DNA of 8,018 nucleotides from Clostridiaceae bacterium (GCA_012842645.1 DUSJ01000085.1:1-8018), one strand, 5' to 3'; shown: positions 1 through 7,133, counted from the first letter of the stretch. Numbers and translations are program-made. Notes: a model not told the origin generated them from the letters alone.

Positions 1-1
1 C

Positions 2-778
2 AATATGCTGGTTTTCATTATATACTGCATTTATGTGATCCAGAACCAAAGGGGAACAATAGACGAAGTAAACAGCCTGTATGAACAGCTGAGGAAAGCT
101 AACGAGGACTTGCAGAAGGCCAACGAGCAGCTTAAGGAATATTCAAAAATTACGGAAAAAATGGGTGAAACAAAAGAACGGAACCGCCTTGCAAGGGAAA
201 TACACGATACCCTCGGACATACCCTCACAGGTATATCGGCGGGAATTGATGCCTGCATCACCATGGTCGAGAAGAACCCAAAGGAGACAAAAAAGCAGCT
301 TGAAGTTATATCAAGGGTGACAAGGGAAGGTATCAATGAAATACGCCGTTCTGTGAACAAGCTCAGGCCTGACACCCTTGAAAGGCTGAGCCTGGAATCA
401 GCTATTCACCAGATGATAATAGAAATTGAGTCAATGACGCAAACACACATATATTTCAGCTCCGACGTGAAGAACCTGAAATTCGCATCAGATGAAGAAG
501 ATGCGATCTACCGGGTGATACAGGAAAGCCTGACCAATGCCATCCGTCATGGCAAAGCCTCACAGATATGGGTAAACATCAAGGACGGAGGTAACGGCGA
601 TATCATACTGACTGTCAAAGACAACGGGATCGGCTGCAAAGACATGAAAAAAGGATTCGGTATGAGACATATCATCGAAAGGATACGAATGCTGAACGGC
701 ACCGTGGAGTTCGACGGTACGGATGGATTCACAGTGACAGCACGAATACCGATCAGGTGGGGTGAAGAATTTGATTAA
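2..778 (+). CDS. Sensor histidine kinase, DegS/LiaS/NarX-type (5' partial)
   Basis: This is the cytoplasmic part of a membrane sensor kinase that would phosphorylate the regulator encoded next to it. Numbering from the first ATG at position 5, residues 2-12 are hydrophobic, too short for a full membrane span, and look like the end of one. Residues 17-60 form a charged heptad-like coiled coil. A HisKA_3 dimerisation/phosphoacceptor domain follows, with the EIHDTLGH motif (His67 is the likely phosphorylated residue). The C-terminal HATPase domain has an N-box (E174-N178), a G1 box DNGIG (206-210) and a GFGM box (217-220). The frame is open to the window edge, so the transmembrane and sensing regions probably lie upstream and the ATG at 5 is probably internal. 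The gene overlaps the regulator. The class is certain; the stimulus is unknown, although the downstream genes suggest a sugar. Confidence 0.93.
   Translation, partial: NMLVFIIYCIYVIQNQRGTIDEVNSLYEQLRKANEDLQKANEQLKEYSKITEKMGETKERNRLAREIHDTLGHTLTGISAGIDACITMVEKNPKETKKQLEVISRVTREGINEIRRSVNKLRPDTLERLSLESAIHQMIIEIESMTQTHIYFSSDVKNLKFASDEEDAIYRVIQESLTNAIRHGKASQIWVNIKDGGNGDIILTVKDNGIGCKDMKKGFGMRHIIERIRMLNGTVEFDGTDGFTVTARIPIRWGEEFD
759..765 (+). promoter_or_regulatory. Ribosome-binding site that decides the regulator start
   Basis: GGGGTGA matches six of seven bases of GGAGGTGA and lies 5 nt before the TTG at 771. It lies inside the end of the kinase gene and overlaps the competing GTG at 762, for which only AGG at 755-757 is available upstream. 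It therefore favours initiation at the TTG. Confidence 0.5.
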
Positions 779-1460
779 AGTATTGATTGCAGACGACCAG
801 GAACTTATCCGAACAAGTCTCCAGATAGTGTTGAGCAACCAGGAGAACATTGAAGTCACGGATGTTGTCGCGAACGGGCAGGAAGTGATGCGAAGCGTCT
901 ACAGAAACAAGCCCGATGTCATCCTGATGGATATCCGCATGCCCAAAATGGACGGGGTGCAATGCACGAAGATCATAAAAGAAAATTACCCCCAAATCAA
1001 GATAATCATACTTACTACTTTTGATGATGACGAGTATGTATACAATGCCCTGAAGTACGGTGCCAGCGGTTACCTCCTGAAAGGCGTTTCCATAGACGAC
1101 CTGGTCAAGGCGATACATACGGTTTACAGCGGAAGAGCAATGATCAATCCCGATATCGCTACCAAGGTCGTCAAGCTGTTCTCCCAAATGGCAAAAGGCT
1201 ATAACCCCATAGAAGTGGGCAAAAAAGAAGTTGAAACCTTGACCAGGACTGAATGGAAAATAATTGAACAGGTCGCCTACGGCTTTTCCAATAAGGAAAT
1301 TGCCGATACGCTCAACCTGTCTGAAGGAATGGTAAGAAATTATCTCAGCACCATATTGAGCAAGCTGAAGTTAAGGGACAGGACCCAGCTGGCCATCTGG
1401 GCAATCCAGTCCGGAGTGGGAAAAATAAAGACGGAGAGTCCGTATGAAGAAAAAGATTAA
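771..1460 (+). CDS. NarL/LuxR-family response regulator
   Basis: This is a cytoplasmic DNA-binding regulator, the likely partner of the preceding kinase. The receiver domain (about residues 1-118) has the acidic pair D8-D9, phosphoacceptor D54 in the motif LMDIRMPKMDG, switch residue T82 and the conserved lysine K104 in GYLLKG. A LuxR-type helix-turn-helix spans about 160-217; its recognition region is FSNKEIADTLNLSEGMVRNYL. I chose the TTG at 771 because it gives the family-typical N-terminus MIKVLIADDQ and has a good ribosome-binding site. The GTG at 762 would add three residues and is the main alternative. The gene overlaps the kinase by 8 nt (17 nt from the GTG) and the binding-protein gene by 17 nt, so translation of all three is probably coupled. 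Its DNA targets are not identifiable here; neighbouring sugar genes are the obvious candidates. Confidence 0.94.
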   Translation: MIKVLIADDQELIRTSLQIVLSNQENIEVTDVVANGQEVMRSVYRNKPDVILMDIRMPKMDGVQCTKIIKENYPQIKIIILTTFDDDEYVYNALKYGASGYLLKGVSIDDLVKAIHTVYSGRAMINPDIATKVVKLFSQMAKGYNPIEVGKKEVETLTRTEWKIIEQVAYGFSNKEIADTLNLSEGMVRNYLSTILSKLKLRDRTQLAIWAIQSGVGKIKTESPYEEKD

Positions 1461-2760
1461 AATCATAATAGCCGCAATAATTATACTGATTTTAGTGGCA
1501 GTATCAGCGGGTACTTATATAAATATCAGCGCCAGGCCAATAGTACTTGAGTTTGGCATGTTCGCCGGAAGCAACTGGGACGTTGCCAATGCAAACAGTT
1601 ATGTAATCATAGATAAAGCCATTGAACAGTTTGAAAGCAGGTATAAAAATGTAAAAATCCATTATTACAGCGGAATTCTGAAAGACGATTACTCGGAGTG
1701 GCTGTCCCAGCAGGTACTGATGGGTAAAACTCCGGACGTATTCATGATCCTGTCAAATGACTTTAACCAGTTCGCTTCATTGGGCTTACTGAAAGACCTG
1801 ACCGAACTGATGGAAAACGATGAGACATTCGATAAAAACAAGTATTTCAAGACAACGCTCCTGTCCGGCGAATACCATGGCGTACAATACGCCCTTCCTT
1901 ATGAGACGGTGCCTAACCTGATGTTTGTTAACAAGACCCTGCTTGAGAAGGAAGGAATCAGTGTTCCAGGCAGCAACTGGACCTGGGAAGATCTTTACAA
2001 TATATGCAAAAGAGTGACAAAGGATATCGACGGGGACGGCATCCTGGACCAGTTCGGCATTTACAATTACGACTGGCTGGACGCAGCGCGGACCAACGGA
2101 GCGGTCTTGTTCGACGAAGATGAAATGCAAATCGACCTTTCCGATGAAAAGGTCGTTGAAGCTGTCAAATTCATTAAAATGTTATACTCTCTGAACCAGC
2201 AGCAGAATGTGACCCAGGAGGACTTTGACAGTGGTAACGTAGTGTTCATGCCCCTTTCTTTCGCAGATTACCGGACCTATAAGACATACCCATATAAAAT
2301 AAAAAAGTACCTGAACTTCCAGTGGGATTGCATAACATTCCCGGCAGGCAAAGAAGGCGGAAACATATCTGAAGTAAGCACGCTGCTGATGGGCATAAGC
2401 AGCAAGACCGCCTATGAGGATTTGGCCTGGGAATTCCTGAAGCTGCTTACCTATGATGAAGAAATCCAGATGGATATATTCAGATATTCCCAGGGAGCAT
2501 CCGTGCTGAAAAATGTCACCAGTTCGCTGGAAGCCGAGCTGATTCTTCAGGAAGATATGGAAGAGAGCGAAAAAGTCATTGACAATATCCTTCTAAGCAG
2601 AGTAATCGAAGAAGGAACCGTCGCTCCTAAAATATTGAAATACAACGAGGCAATAACAATCGCAAATGGTGGTATACAGGATATTATAAGATACGACAAG
2701 AACGTAGAGAGTTCTTTGCAGATACTTGAAAGGAGAATCAACCAATACCTGAAGCAATAA
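1444..2760 (+). CDS. Membrane-anchored extracytoplasmic sugar-binding protein (SBP family 1)
   Basis: A 438-residue periplasmic-binding-protein-fold protein, the usual length for ABC sugar-binding components. Residues 2-5 are lysine-rich and about 6-22 form one hydrophobic helix. No cysteine lies in or after this helix, so there is no lipobox; the protein is probably held by an uncleaved N-terminal anchor, or less likely secreted. The mature region has typical family features: GKTPDVFM (94-101), FASLGLLKDLTEL, ALPYETVPNLMFVNKTLLEKEGI-type hinge sequence around 150-172, and NWTWEDL (178-184). A DxDGDGxxDxxG loop at 194-205 resembles the calcium-binding loop of many Firmicutes homologues. GGAG at 1433-1436 lies 7 nt before the ATG. 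No permease or ATPase genes are nearby, and the gene overlaps the regulator by 17 nt and the kinase gene by 1 nt. I infer a role in ligand sensing with the two-component system, but supplying an unlinked transporter is equally possible. Confidence 0.9.
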   Translation: MKKKIKIIIAAIIILILVAVSAGTYINISARPIVLEFGMFAGSNWDVANANSYVIIDKAIEQFESRYKNVKIHYYSGILKDDYSEWLSQQVLMGKTPDVFMILSNDFNQFASLGLLKDLTELMENDETFDKNKYFKTTLLSGEYHGVQYALPYETVPNLMFVNKTLLEKEGISVPGSNWTWEDLYNICKRVTKDIDGDGILDQFGIYNYDWLDAARTNGAVLFDEDEMQIDLSDEKVVEAVKFIKMLYSLNQQQNVTQEDFDSGNVVFMPLSFADYRTYKTYPYKIKKYLNFQWDCITFPAGKEGGNISEVSTLLMGISSKTAYEDLAWEFLKLLTYDEEIQMDIFRYSQGASVLKNVTSSLEAELILQEDMEESEKVIDNILLSRVIEEGTVAPKILKYNEAITIANGGIQDIIRYDKNVESSLQILERRINQYLKQ

Positions 2761-2774
2761 TGCAAAAATACATA

Positions 2775-2786
2775 AAGGAAGTGGAG
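2775..2786 (+). promoter_or_regulatory. Ribosome-binding site of the PfkB-family kinase
   Basis: AAGGAAGTGGAG is purine rich and precedes the ATG at 2790. The AAGGAA part lies 9 nt upstream of that ATG and GGAG lies 3 nt upstream. The earlier ATG at 2760, which overlaps the preceding TAA stop, would put ten non-conserved residues before the family-typical N-terminus, so 2790 is preferred. Confidence 0.55.
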
Positions 2787-2789
2787 ACT

Positions 2790-3800
2790 ATGGAAAGGGG
2801 TATCTCGATCGCCGGTACTATAACAGTGGATTACAACAAGGTAATCGATCGCTATGTCGAAAAGGGAATGTTAAGCAACATCCTTTCCTGCACCAAGTGC
2901 GTGGGCGGCTGTGTCAACAATACCATTATAAACCTTTCCAAAATTGACCCGACTATCCCTCTCTACGCATATGGAGGAATTGGCAGCGACGAAAACGGAG
3001 AATTTGTTCTTAATACCCTCAGGCAGCACGGGATCAACACCGAAGGAATAAGAATATATGACGGCGAGCTAACGGCGTTCACTGATTGCATGACTGTTGA
3101 ATCAACCGGAGAGCGAACCTTCTTTTTTGCCAAAGGCGCGTGCCGGCGTTTTTCGTATGAAGATATCGATTTCGATTCAATCAATACTGAAATGTTCCAT
3201 ATGGGATATGCGCTGCTGATGGATCCTTTCGACAGGAATGACCCGGAATACGGAACGGTTATGGCAAGGGCGTTGGCTAAAGTCCAGTCCAGGGGTATAA
3301 AAACCTCCATCGATCTGGTAAGCGTAGACAATGAAAGATATTCCGAAATAGTCCAGGCCAGCCTTAAATACTGCAATTATATAATCATCAATGAAATCGA
3401 GGCAGGAAAAACGGTAAATACCGATCCCTATGGTCCTGACGGAAGAATTGATGAGAAGCAGATCAGGAAGATATGCGAGAAACTGCTTGAAGCCGGCGTC
3501 AAGGAACGGGTGGTGATACACGCTCCGCAGGGAGGATGGGCAATGTCTTCTGACATGGAATTTTTCAGCGTTCCTTCCCTCAGGCTCCCGCCCGGCTATA
3601 TCAAGGGAAGCGTTGGAGCCGGCGACGCTTTCTGTGCGGGAATACTGTATTCCATTTACAGGAATCTTTCCATTGAGGAGTCCCTCAGGATTGCCTGTGC
3701 CGCCGCTGCCTGCAACCTGTCCGAAGTCGACAGTATTTCCGGTATGAAGAGTATCGGGGAAATAAGAAAGCTGTACGAAAAGTACAAGGCAGCTGGTTAA
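2790..3800 (+). CDS. PfkB/ribokinase-family sugar kinase, substrate unknown
   Basis: A 336-residue cytoplasmic ATP-dependent kinase expected to phosphorylate a ketose or related sugar. The N-terminal part has the family start SIAGTITVDY (6-15) and the substrate-side double glycine VGG (38-40). The NxxE magnesium/phosphate motif is NEIE at 201-204. The PfkB signature GSVGAGDAFCAG spans 273-284, with D279 as catalytic base and GAGD as the anion hole. Start at 2790 is chosen from the ribosome-binding site and alignment with the family; 2760 would give 346 residues and a 1-nt overlap with the upstream stop. The adjacent class II aldolase suggests that the product is cleaved by retro-aldol reaction, as in tagatose, inositol or sulfofructose pathways, but no residue seen here fixes the substrate. 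An unusual CxxCxxxC cluster lies at 34-41. Confidence 0.9.
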   Translation: MERGISIAGTITVDYNKVIDRYVEKGMLSNILSCTKCVGGCVNNTIINLSKIDPTIPLYAYGGIGSDENGEFVLNTLRQHGINTEGIRIYDGELTAFTDCMTVESTGERTFFFAKGACRRFSYEDIDFDSINTEMFHMGYALLMDPFDRNDPEYGTVMARALAKVQSRGIKTSIDLVSVDNERYSEIVQASLKYCNYIIINEIEAGKTVNTDPYGPDGRIDEKQIRKICEKLLEAGVKERVVIHAPQGGWAMSSDMEFFSVPSLRLPPGYIKGSVGAGDAFCAGILYSIYRNLSIEESLRIACAAAACNLSEVDSISGMKSIGEIRKLYEKYKAAG

Positions 3801-3848
3801 CCGGGATAATCATAAAGCATTTATAAAAATAAAAACAAGAAAGGCATC

Positions 3849-3854
3849 GGAGAG
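3849..3854 (+). promoter_or_regulatory. Ribosome-binding site of the aldolase
   Basis: GGAGAG lies 5 nt upstream of the ATG at 3860 and supports that start. The 59-nt gap after the kinase gene shows no hairpin terminator and no convincing promoter, so read-through from the kinase gene is likely. Confidence 0.5.
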
Positions 3855-3859
3855 AAAAT

Positions 3860-4705
3860 ATGCTTGTTAACTTACAGGAAGTATTGTCTTATGCAGAAAA
3901 AAACCAATGGGCCATCGGGGCTTTCAATACGCCCAATCTCGAATGTATCATGGCTGTTCTCCAAAACGCAGAGTCTTACCAGGTCCCGGTAATCATTGCC
4001 CATGCCCAGGCGCATGAAAGAGTCATGCCTCTGGAAACAATAGGTCCCATTATGGTCCTTTGCGCGAAAAAATCCAGGGTCCCGGTATGTGTTCACCTGG
4101 ATCACGGTGAATCGCCGGATTATATAGAAAAAGCCCTGGAACTGGGATTTACATCGGTCATGTACGACGGATCAAAGCTCTCTTTTGATGAGAATGTGGA
4201 GAATACCCGGAGGGCAGTAAAACTTTCAAGAAAGTTCAAAGCAGGGATTGAAGCTGAGATCGGGGTTATGGCGAGCAGTTCTGTCAGCAGCGAAGGGGCG
4301 AACGGAACAGCAGGAATCTATACCGATCCTGAAGTCGCAAAGAAATTTGTTGAACTGACCGGTATCGATGCGCTTGCCGCTTCGTTCGGAACAGTGCATG
4401 GCATATACACGGAAAAGCCAAGACTTGATTTTCAAAGGATTGAAAAAATCAAAGAACTGACCGGGACCCCGTTGGTCATGCACGGAGGATCGGGTCTGAG
4501 CGATGATGATTATATTACAGCGATCAAAAAAGGAGTACGCAAAATAAACTACTATACTTACATGTCCAGGGCAGCTGCTCTTGCGTCAAAAGAACTGCTT
4601 AACAGGCATGATGGCGTTATGTTCCATGATGTTGCCCTTGAGGCAATGAAGGCCATGAAGGAAGATACCCGAAGAGCGATGAAAGTATTTTACAGCATAT
4701 CATGA
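3860..4705 (+). CDS. Class II ketose-bisphosphate aldolase (FbaA/GatY/IolJ family)
   Basis: A 281-residue zinc-dependent cytoplasmic aldolase, usual for the family, expected to split a ketose phosphate into dihydroxyacetone phosphate and an aldehyde. Visible motifs are AFNTPN (21-26), VHLDHGES (78-85, catalytic D81 and zinc ligand H82), EAEIGVM (131-137), FGTVHGIY (176-183, zinc ligand H180) and MHGGSGL (207-213, zinc ligand H208). The final substrate loop reads KINYYTYM (228-235). From family knowledge, the second residue after the loop asparagine is Asp in E. coli FbaA, Ala in GatY and Asn in the B. subtilis enzyme; here it is Tyr232. The substrate may therefore not be fructose 1,6-bisphosphate. 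Gene order right after a PfkB kinase suggests that it uses that kinase's product. The fold and chemistry are secure; the substrate is not. Confidence 0.92.
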   Translation: MLVNLQEVLSYAEKNQWAIGAFNTPNLECIMAVLQNAESYQVPVIIAHAQAHERVMPLETIGPIMVLCAKKSRVPVCVHLDHGESPDYIEKALELGFTSVMYDGSKLSFDENVENTRRAVKLSRKFKAGIEAEIGVMASSSVSSEGANGTAGIYTDPEVAKKFVELTGIDALAASFGTVHGIYTEKPRLDFQRIEKIKELTGTPLVMHGGSGLSDDDYITAIKKGVRKINYYTYMSRAAALASKELLNRHDGVMFHDVALEAMKAMKEDTRRAMKVFYSIS

Positions 4706-4774
4706 TTCAACCTGCTTCTATAAGGTCCGTAAACGCACTGCGAAATGATAACATAAGGAAAGGAATGGGATTTT

Positions 4775-5452
4775 ATGAAACGTTCGGAGATCAACAGGAT
4801 CATACAGGAAGGAGTCGAGTTTATAAAAGAGCATAAGTTTATGCTGCCGCCCTTTGCTTTCTGGACGCCCGAAGACTGGAAGTCCAGGGGTAAAGAGTAT
4901 GATGAAATACGGGACAACCATCTTGGATGGGACATCACAGATTTCGGAAGCGGTGATTTTCATAATACCGGGTTATTTCTTTTTACCCTGAGAAACGGCA
5001 ATATTAACATGCCCAAATATAAAAAGACGTACGCTGAAAAAATAATGATCGTAGGTGAAAACCAGGTCACTCCCTTCCACTTCCACTGGAAAAAGACAGA
5101 GGATATAATAAACCGTGGGGGCGGCAACCTGATGATCAGGCTGTATAACTCGACAAGCGACGGAAAGTTTGCCGATACTCCCGTAACAGTCAACAGCGAC
5201 GGAAGGGAATATGAAGTCCCCGCAGGTACCACGATCAGGCTTGAGCCTGGAGAAAGCATTACCCTTTACCCCGGCCAGTACCATTCATTCTGGGGAGAAC
5301 CCGGCAAAGGCCGTGTATTGGTGGGAGAAGTCTCGGAATGCAATGACGACTATACAGATAACCGTTTTTATGAGGAAATAGGAAGGTTCCCTTCCATAGA
5401 GGAAGACGAGCCGCCTCTGTATTACCTGGTGAACGATTATCCCGCAGAATAA
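4775..5452 (+). CDS. D-lyxose ketol-isomerase (D-lyxose/D-mannose isomerase, cupin fold)
   Basis: This 225-residue protein matches the D-lyxose isomerase family (EC 5.3.1.15, Lyx_isomer, formerly DUF1498), whose bacterial members are about 225-227 residues. They interconvert D-lyxose and D-xylulose, and often D-mannose and D-fructose, with a divalent metal. Supporting sequence: FAFWTPEDW (27-35), the cupin motif FHFHWKKTEDI (101-111) with likely metal ligands H102, H104 and E109, the following NRGGGN (113-118), and the second metal histidine H170 in PGQYHSFWGE (166-175). An AAGGAAAGG ribosome-binding site at 4755-4763 precedes the ATG by 11 nt. The gene follows the aldolase by 69 nt with no terminator between. 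Xylulokinase downstream would take the D-xylulose product, which makes D-lyxose the most economical substrate. Exact substrate preference is inference. Confidence 0.87.
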   Translation: MKRSEINRIIQEGVEFIKEHKFMLPPFAFWTPEDWKSRGKEYDEIRDNHLGWDITDFGSGDFHNTGLFLFTLRNGNINMPKYKKTYAEKIMIVGENQVTPFHFHWKKTEDIINRGGGNLMIRLYNSTSDGKFADTPVTVNSDGREYEVPAGTTIRLEPGESITLYPGQYHSFWGEPGKGRVLVGEVSECNDDYTDNRFYEEIGRFPSIEEDEPPLYYLVNDYPAE

Positions 5453-5467
5453 ATATTTCTCAGATCA

Positions 5468-5496
5468 TCGACAGCAATAAGGACCAATGATAAAAT
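5468..5496 (+). promoter_or_regulatory. Putative sigma-A promoter upstream of xylulokinase
   Basis: TCGACA at 5468-5473 (five of six matches to TTGACA) is followed after exactly 17 nt by TAAAAT at 5491-5496 (five of six matches to TATAAT). Initiation would fall near 5503 and give a leader of about 95 nt. The isomerase-xylulokinase gap is the longest inside the operon, which fits an internal promoter. Seen only by consensus matching. Confidence 0.4.
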
Positions 5497-5518
5497 AAGG
5501 TTAATGACTGTACCTCCC

Positions 5519-5532
5519 TGCCTCCTTAGGCA
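5519..5532 (+). repeat. Small hairpin in the xylulokinase leader
   Basis: TGCCT and AGGCA form a perfect 5-bp stem with a 4-nt CCTT loop. No T-tract follows directly (a run of five T lies 18 nt downstream after an A-rich segment), so it is not a standard terminator. It could affect leader stability or serve as a protein site; it is short enough to be chance. Confidence 0.3.
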
Positions 5533-5583
5533 ACCACAGACGATATTTTTAACGGAAATACTTGAAAATAAAATTTTTAGTTT

Positions 5584-5589
5584 GGGGAG
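5584..5589 (+). promoter_or_regulatory. Ribosome-binding site of xylulokinase
   Basis: GGGGAG lies 8 nt upstream of the ATG at 5598. It settles the start in favour of that ATG, giving the FGGY-typical N-terminus YLLGIDIGTSGTK, over an in-frame TTG at 5562 that would add twelve unrelated residues. Confidence 0.65.
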
Positions 5590-5597
5590 ATGAAATT

Positions 5598-7130
5598 ATG
5601 GCATACCTTCTCGGGATCGATATCGGGACTTCCGGTACAAAAACAGTTTTATTTGACGTCTACGGACATACTGTCGCCAGCGACACGCAAGAGTATGTGC
5701 TCTATCAGCCCAATAACGGATGGGCTGAGCAGGACCCGGAGGACTGGTGGAAAGCGACTGTTGATTCCATCCAGAATGTTCTGAAAAAAAGCGGAATAGA
5801 CCCGGCAGAAATAAAAGGCATTGGCCTGACAGGGCAGATGCATGGCGCTGTTCTGCTTGATAAAAACAATAAGGTCTTGAGAAAGGCTATCATATGGTGT
5901 GACCAGAGAAGCGCAAAGGAATGCGAGGAAATCACCTCTCTCGTAGGCGCAAAAAGGCTCGTCGAGATTACCGCAAATCCCGCGCTGACAGGGTTTACAG
6001 CTTCGAAGATCCTGTGGGTAAGGAACAATGAGCCTGACGTATTCGAAAAAGTATATAAAATATTGCTTCCTAAGGATTATATACGTTTCCGTCTCACGGG
6101 AGAATATGCCACCGAGGTATCCGATGCCAGCGGAATGCAGCTTTTGGATGTCCCGAACCGTTGCTGGAGCGACGAGGTATTGGAAAAACTGGGACTTGAT
6201 AAAAGCATGTTGGGCAAAGTATATGAATCCCCGGAGATCACTGGCGTTGTAACGAATACTGCCGCTGAGATCACTGGCCTTAAAGCCGGTATCCCTGTTG
6301 TTGGAGGCGCCGGAGACCAGGCCGCCGGAGCCGTGGGCAACGGGATAGTCAAGAAAGGGGTCATCTCTTCCACTATAGGCACTTCAGGCGTTGTTTTCGC
6401 CTATTCCGAAAAAGTCAGCATAGATCCGGAAGGCCGTGTCCATACTTTCTGTCATGCCATTCCCAATACCTGGCATATCATGGGTGTAACCCAGGGCGCA
6501 GGCCTTTCGCTGCAGTGGTTCAGGAACAATTTCTGCCATGAAGAAATGTCTGCTGCAAGGCTAATTGACAAGGATGTTTATGTATTGCTTGACGATGCCG
6601 CGGCTTTGTCCAAAGCAGGAGCCAATGGTCTTATTTATCTTCCTTACCTTATGGGGGAAAGAACACCTCACCTCGACCCGGACTGCAGGGGCGTATTCTT
6701 TGGTTTGTCGGCCAAGCATGAAAAGCGCGATTTGATACGTTCCATCATGGAAGGCGTGGCATACAGTCTTAAGAACTGCCTTGACATAATTCAAGACATG
6801 GGTGTGGAGATCAACGAAGTCCGCGCATCGGGCGGCGGAGGCAAAAGCAAGCTCTGGAGACAGATCCAGGCCGACCTGTTCGGAAGGGACATATCAACCG
6901 TCAATTCCAGCGAAGGACCGGCGTATGGCGCCGCTCTCCTGGCGGGTGTGGGATCAGGCCTTTACAGCAGCGTAGAGGAAGCCTGCGATGCGACAGTGAA
7001 AGTTGTCACCACACAGTCCTATGATAAAGCCAATCACCAGGTTTACAGCAAATACTACAACCTGTACAACAAGCTTTATCAATCACTGAAAAACGATTTC
7101 AAAGTTCTGGCTGAGATCCAGAGAAGCTGA
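5598..7130 (+). CDS. xylB: Xylulokinase (FGGY family)
   Basis: A 510-residue cytoplasmic kinase that phosphorylates D-xylulose to D-xylulose 5-phosphate for the pentose phosphate or phosphoketolase routes. Visible motifs are the N-terminal phosphate loop GIDIGTSGTK (6-15), GWAEQDPEDWW (41-51), the xylulokinase-typical GLTGQMHG (76-83, substrate-side M81-H82), WCDQRS (100-105), GGAGDQAAGAVG (236-247, catalytic base D240), IGTSG (260-264), and the C-terminal adenosine/FGGY signatures ASGGGGKSKLWRQIQAD (410-426) and EGPAYGAALLAG (439-450). Length and order match XylB throughout, with no frameshift. It may have its own promoter as well as read-through from the isomerase gene. Its position after D-lyxose isomerase argues that D-xylulose is the true substrate. 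Other FGGY pentulose kinases are possible but fit less well. Confidence 0.94.
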   Translation: MAYLLGIDIGTSGTKTVLFDVYGHTVASDTQEYVLYQPNNGWAEQDPEDWWKATVDSIQNVLKKSGIDPAEIKGIGLTGQMHGAVLLDKNNKVLRKAIIWCDQRSAKECEEITSLVGAKRLVEITANPALTGFTASKILWVRNNEPDVFEKVYKILLPKDYIRFRLTGEYATEVSDASGMQLLDVPNRCWSDEVLEKLGLDKSMLGKVYESPEITGVVTNTAAEITGLKAGIPVVGGAGDQAAGAVGNGIVKKGVISSTIGTSGVVFAYSEKVSIDPEGRVHTFCHAIPNTWHIMGVTQGAGLSLQWFRNNFCHEEMSAARLIDKDVYVLLDDAAALSKAGANGLIYLPYLMGERTPHLDPDCRGVFFGLSAKHEKRDLIRSIMEGVAYSLKNCLDIIQDMGVEINEVRASGGGGKSKLWRQIQADLFGRDISTVNSSEGPAYGAALLAGVGSGLYSSVEEACDATVKVVTTQSYDKANHQVYSKYYNLYNKLYQSLKNDFKVLAEIQRS

Positions 7131-7133
7131 CAC

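Noticed and set aside
753..1187. A 144-codon open frame on the minus strand opposite the response regulator, and similar antisense frames opposite the other genes
   Set aside because: They lie fully inside well-recognised genes, encode no recognisable protein and have no sensible ribosome-binding site context.
2790..4705. Kinase-aldolase pair as a sulfoquinovose (sulfo-EMP) or inositol pathway
   Set aside because: The same enzyme families occur there, but the partner genes expected for those routes (sulfoquinovosidase or sulfolactaldehyde enzymes; iol dehydrogenases) are absent, while D-lyxose isomerase and xylulokinase point to pentoses.
4728..4741. Possible catabolite response element (cre) upstream of the isomerase gene
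   Set aside because: CGTAAACGCACTGC carries the central AAACG but misses four fixed positions of the cre consensus, including both ends, so it does not support CcpA binding.
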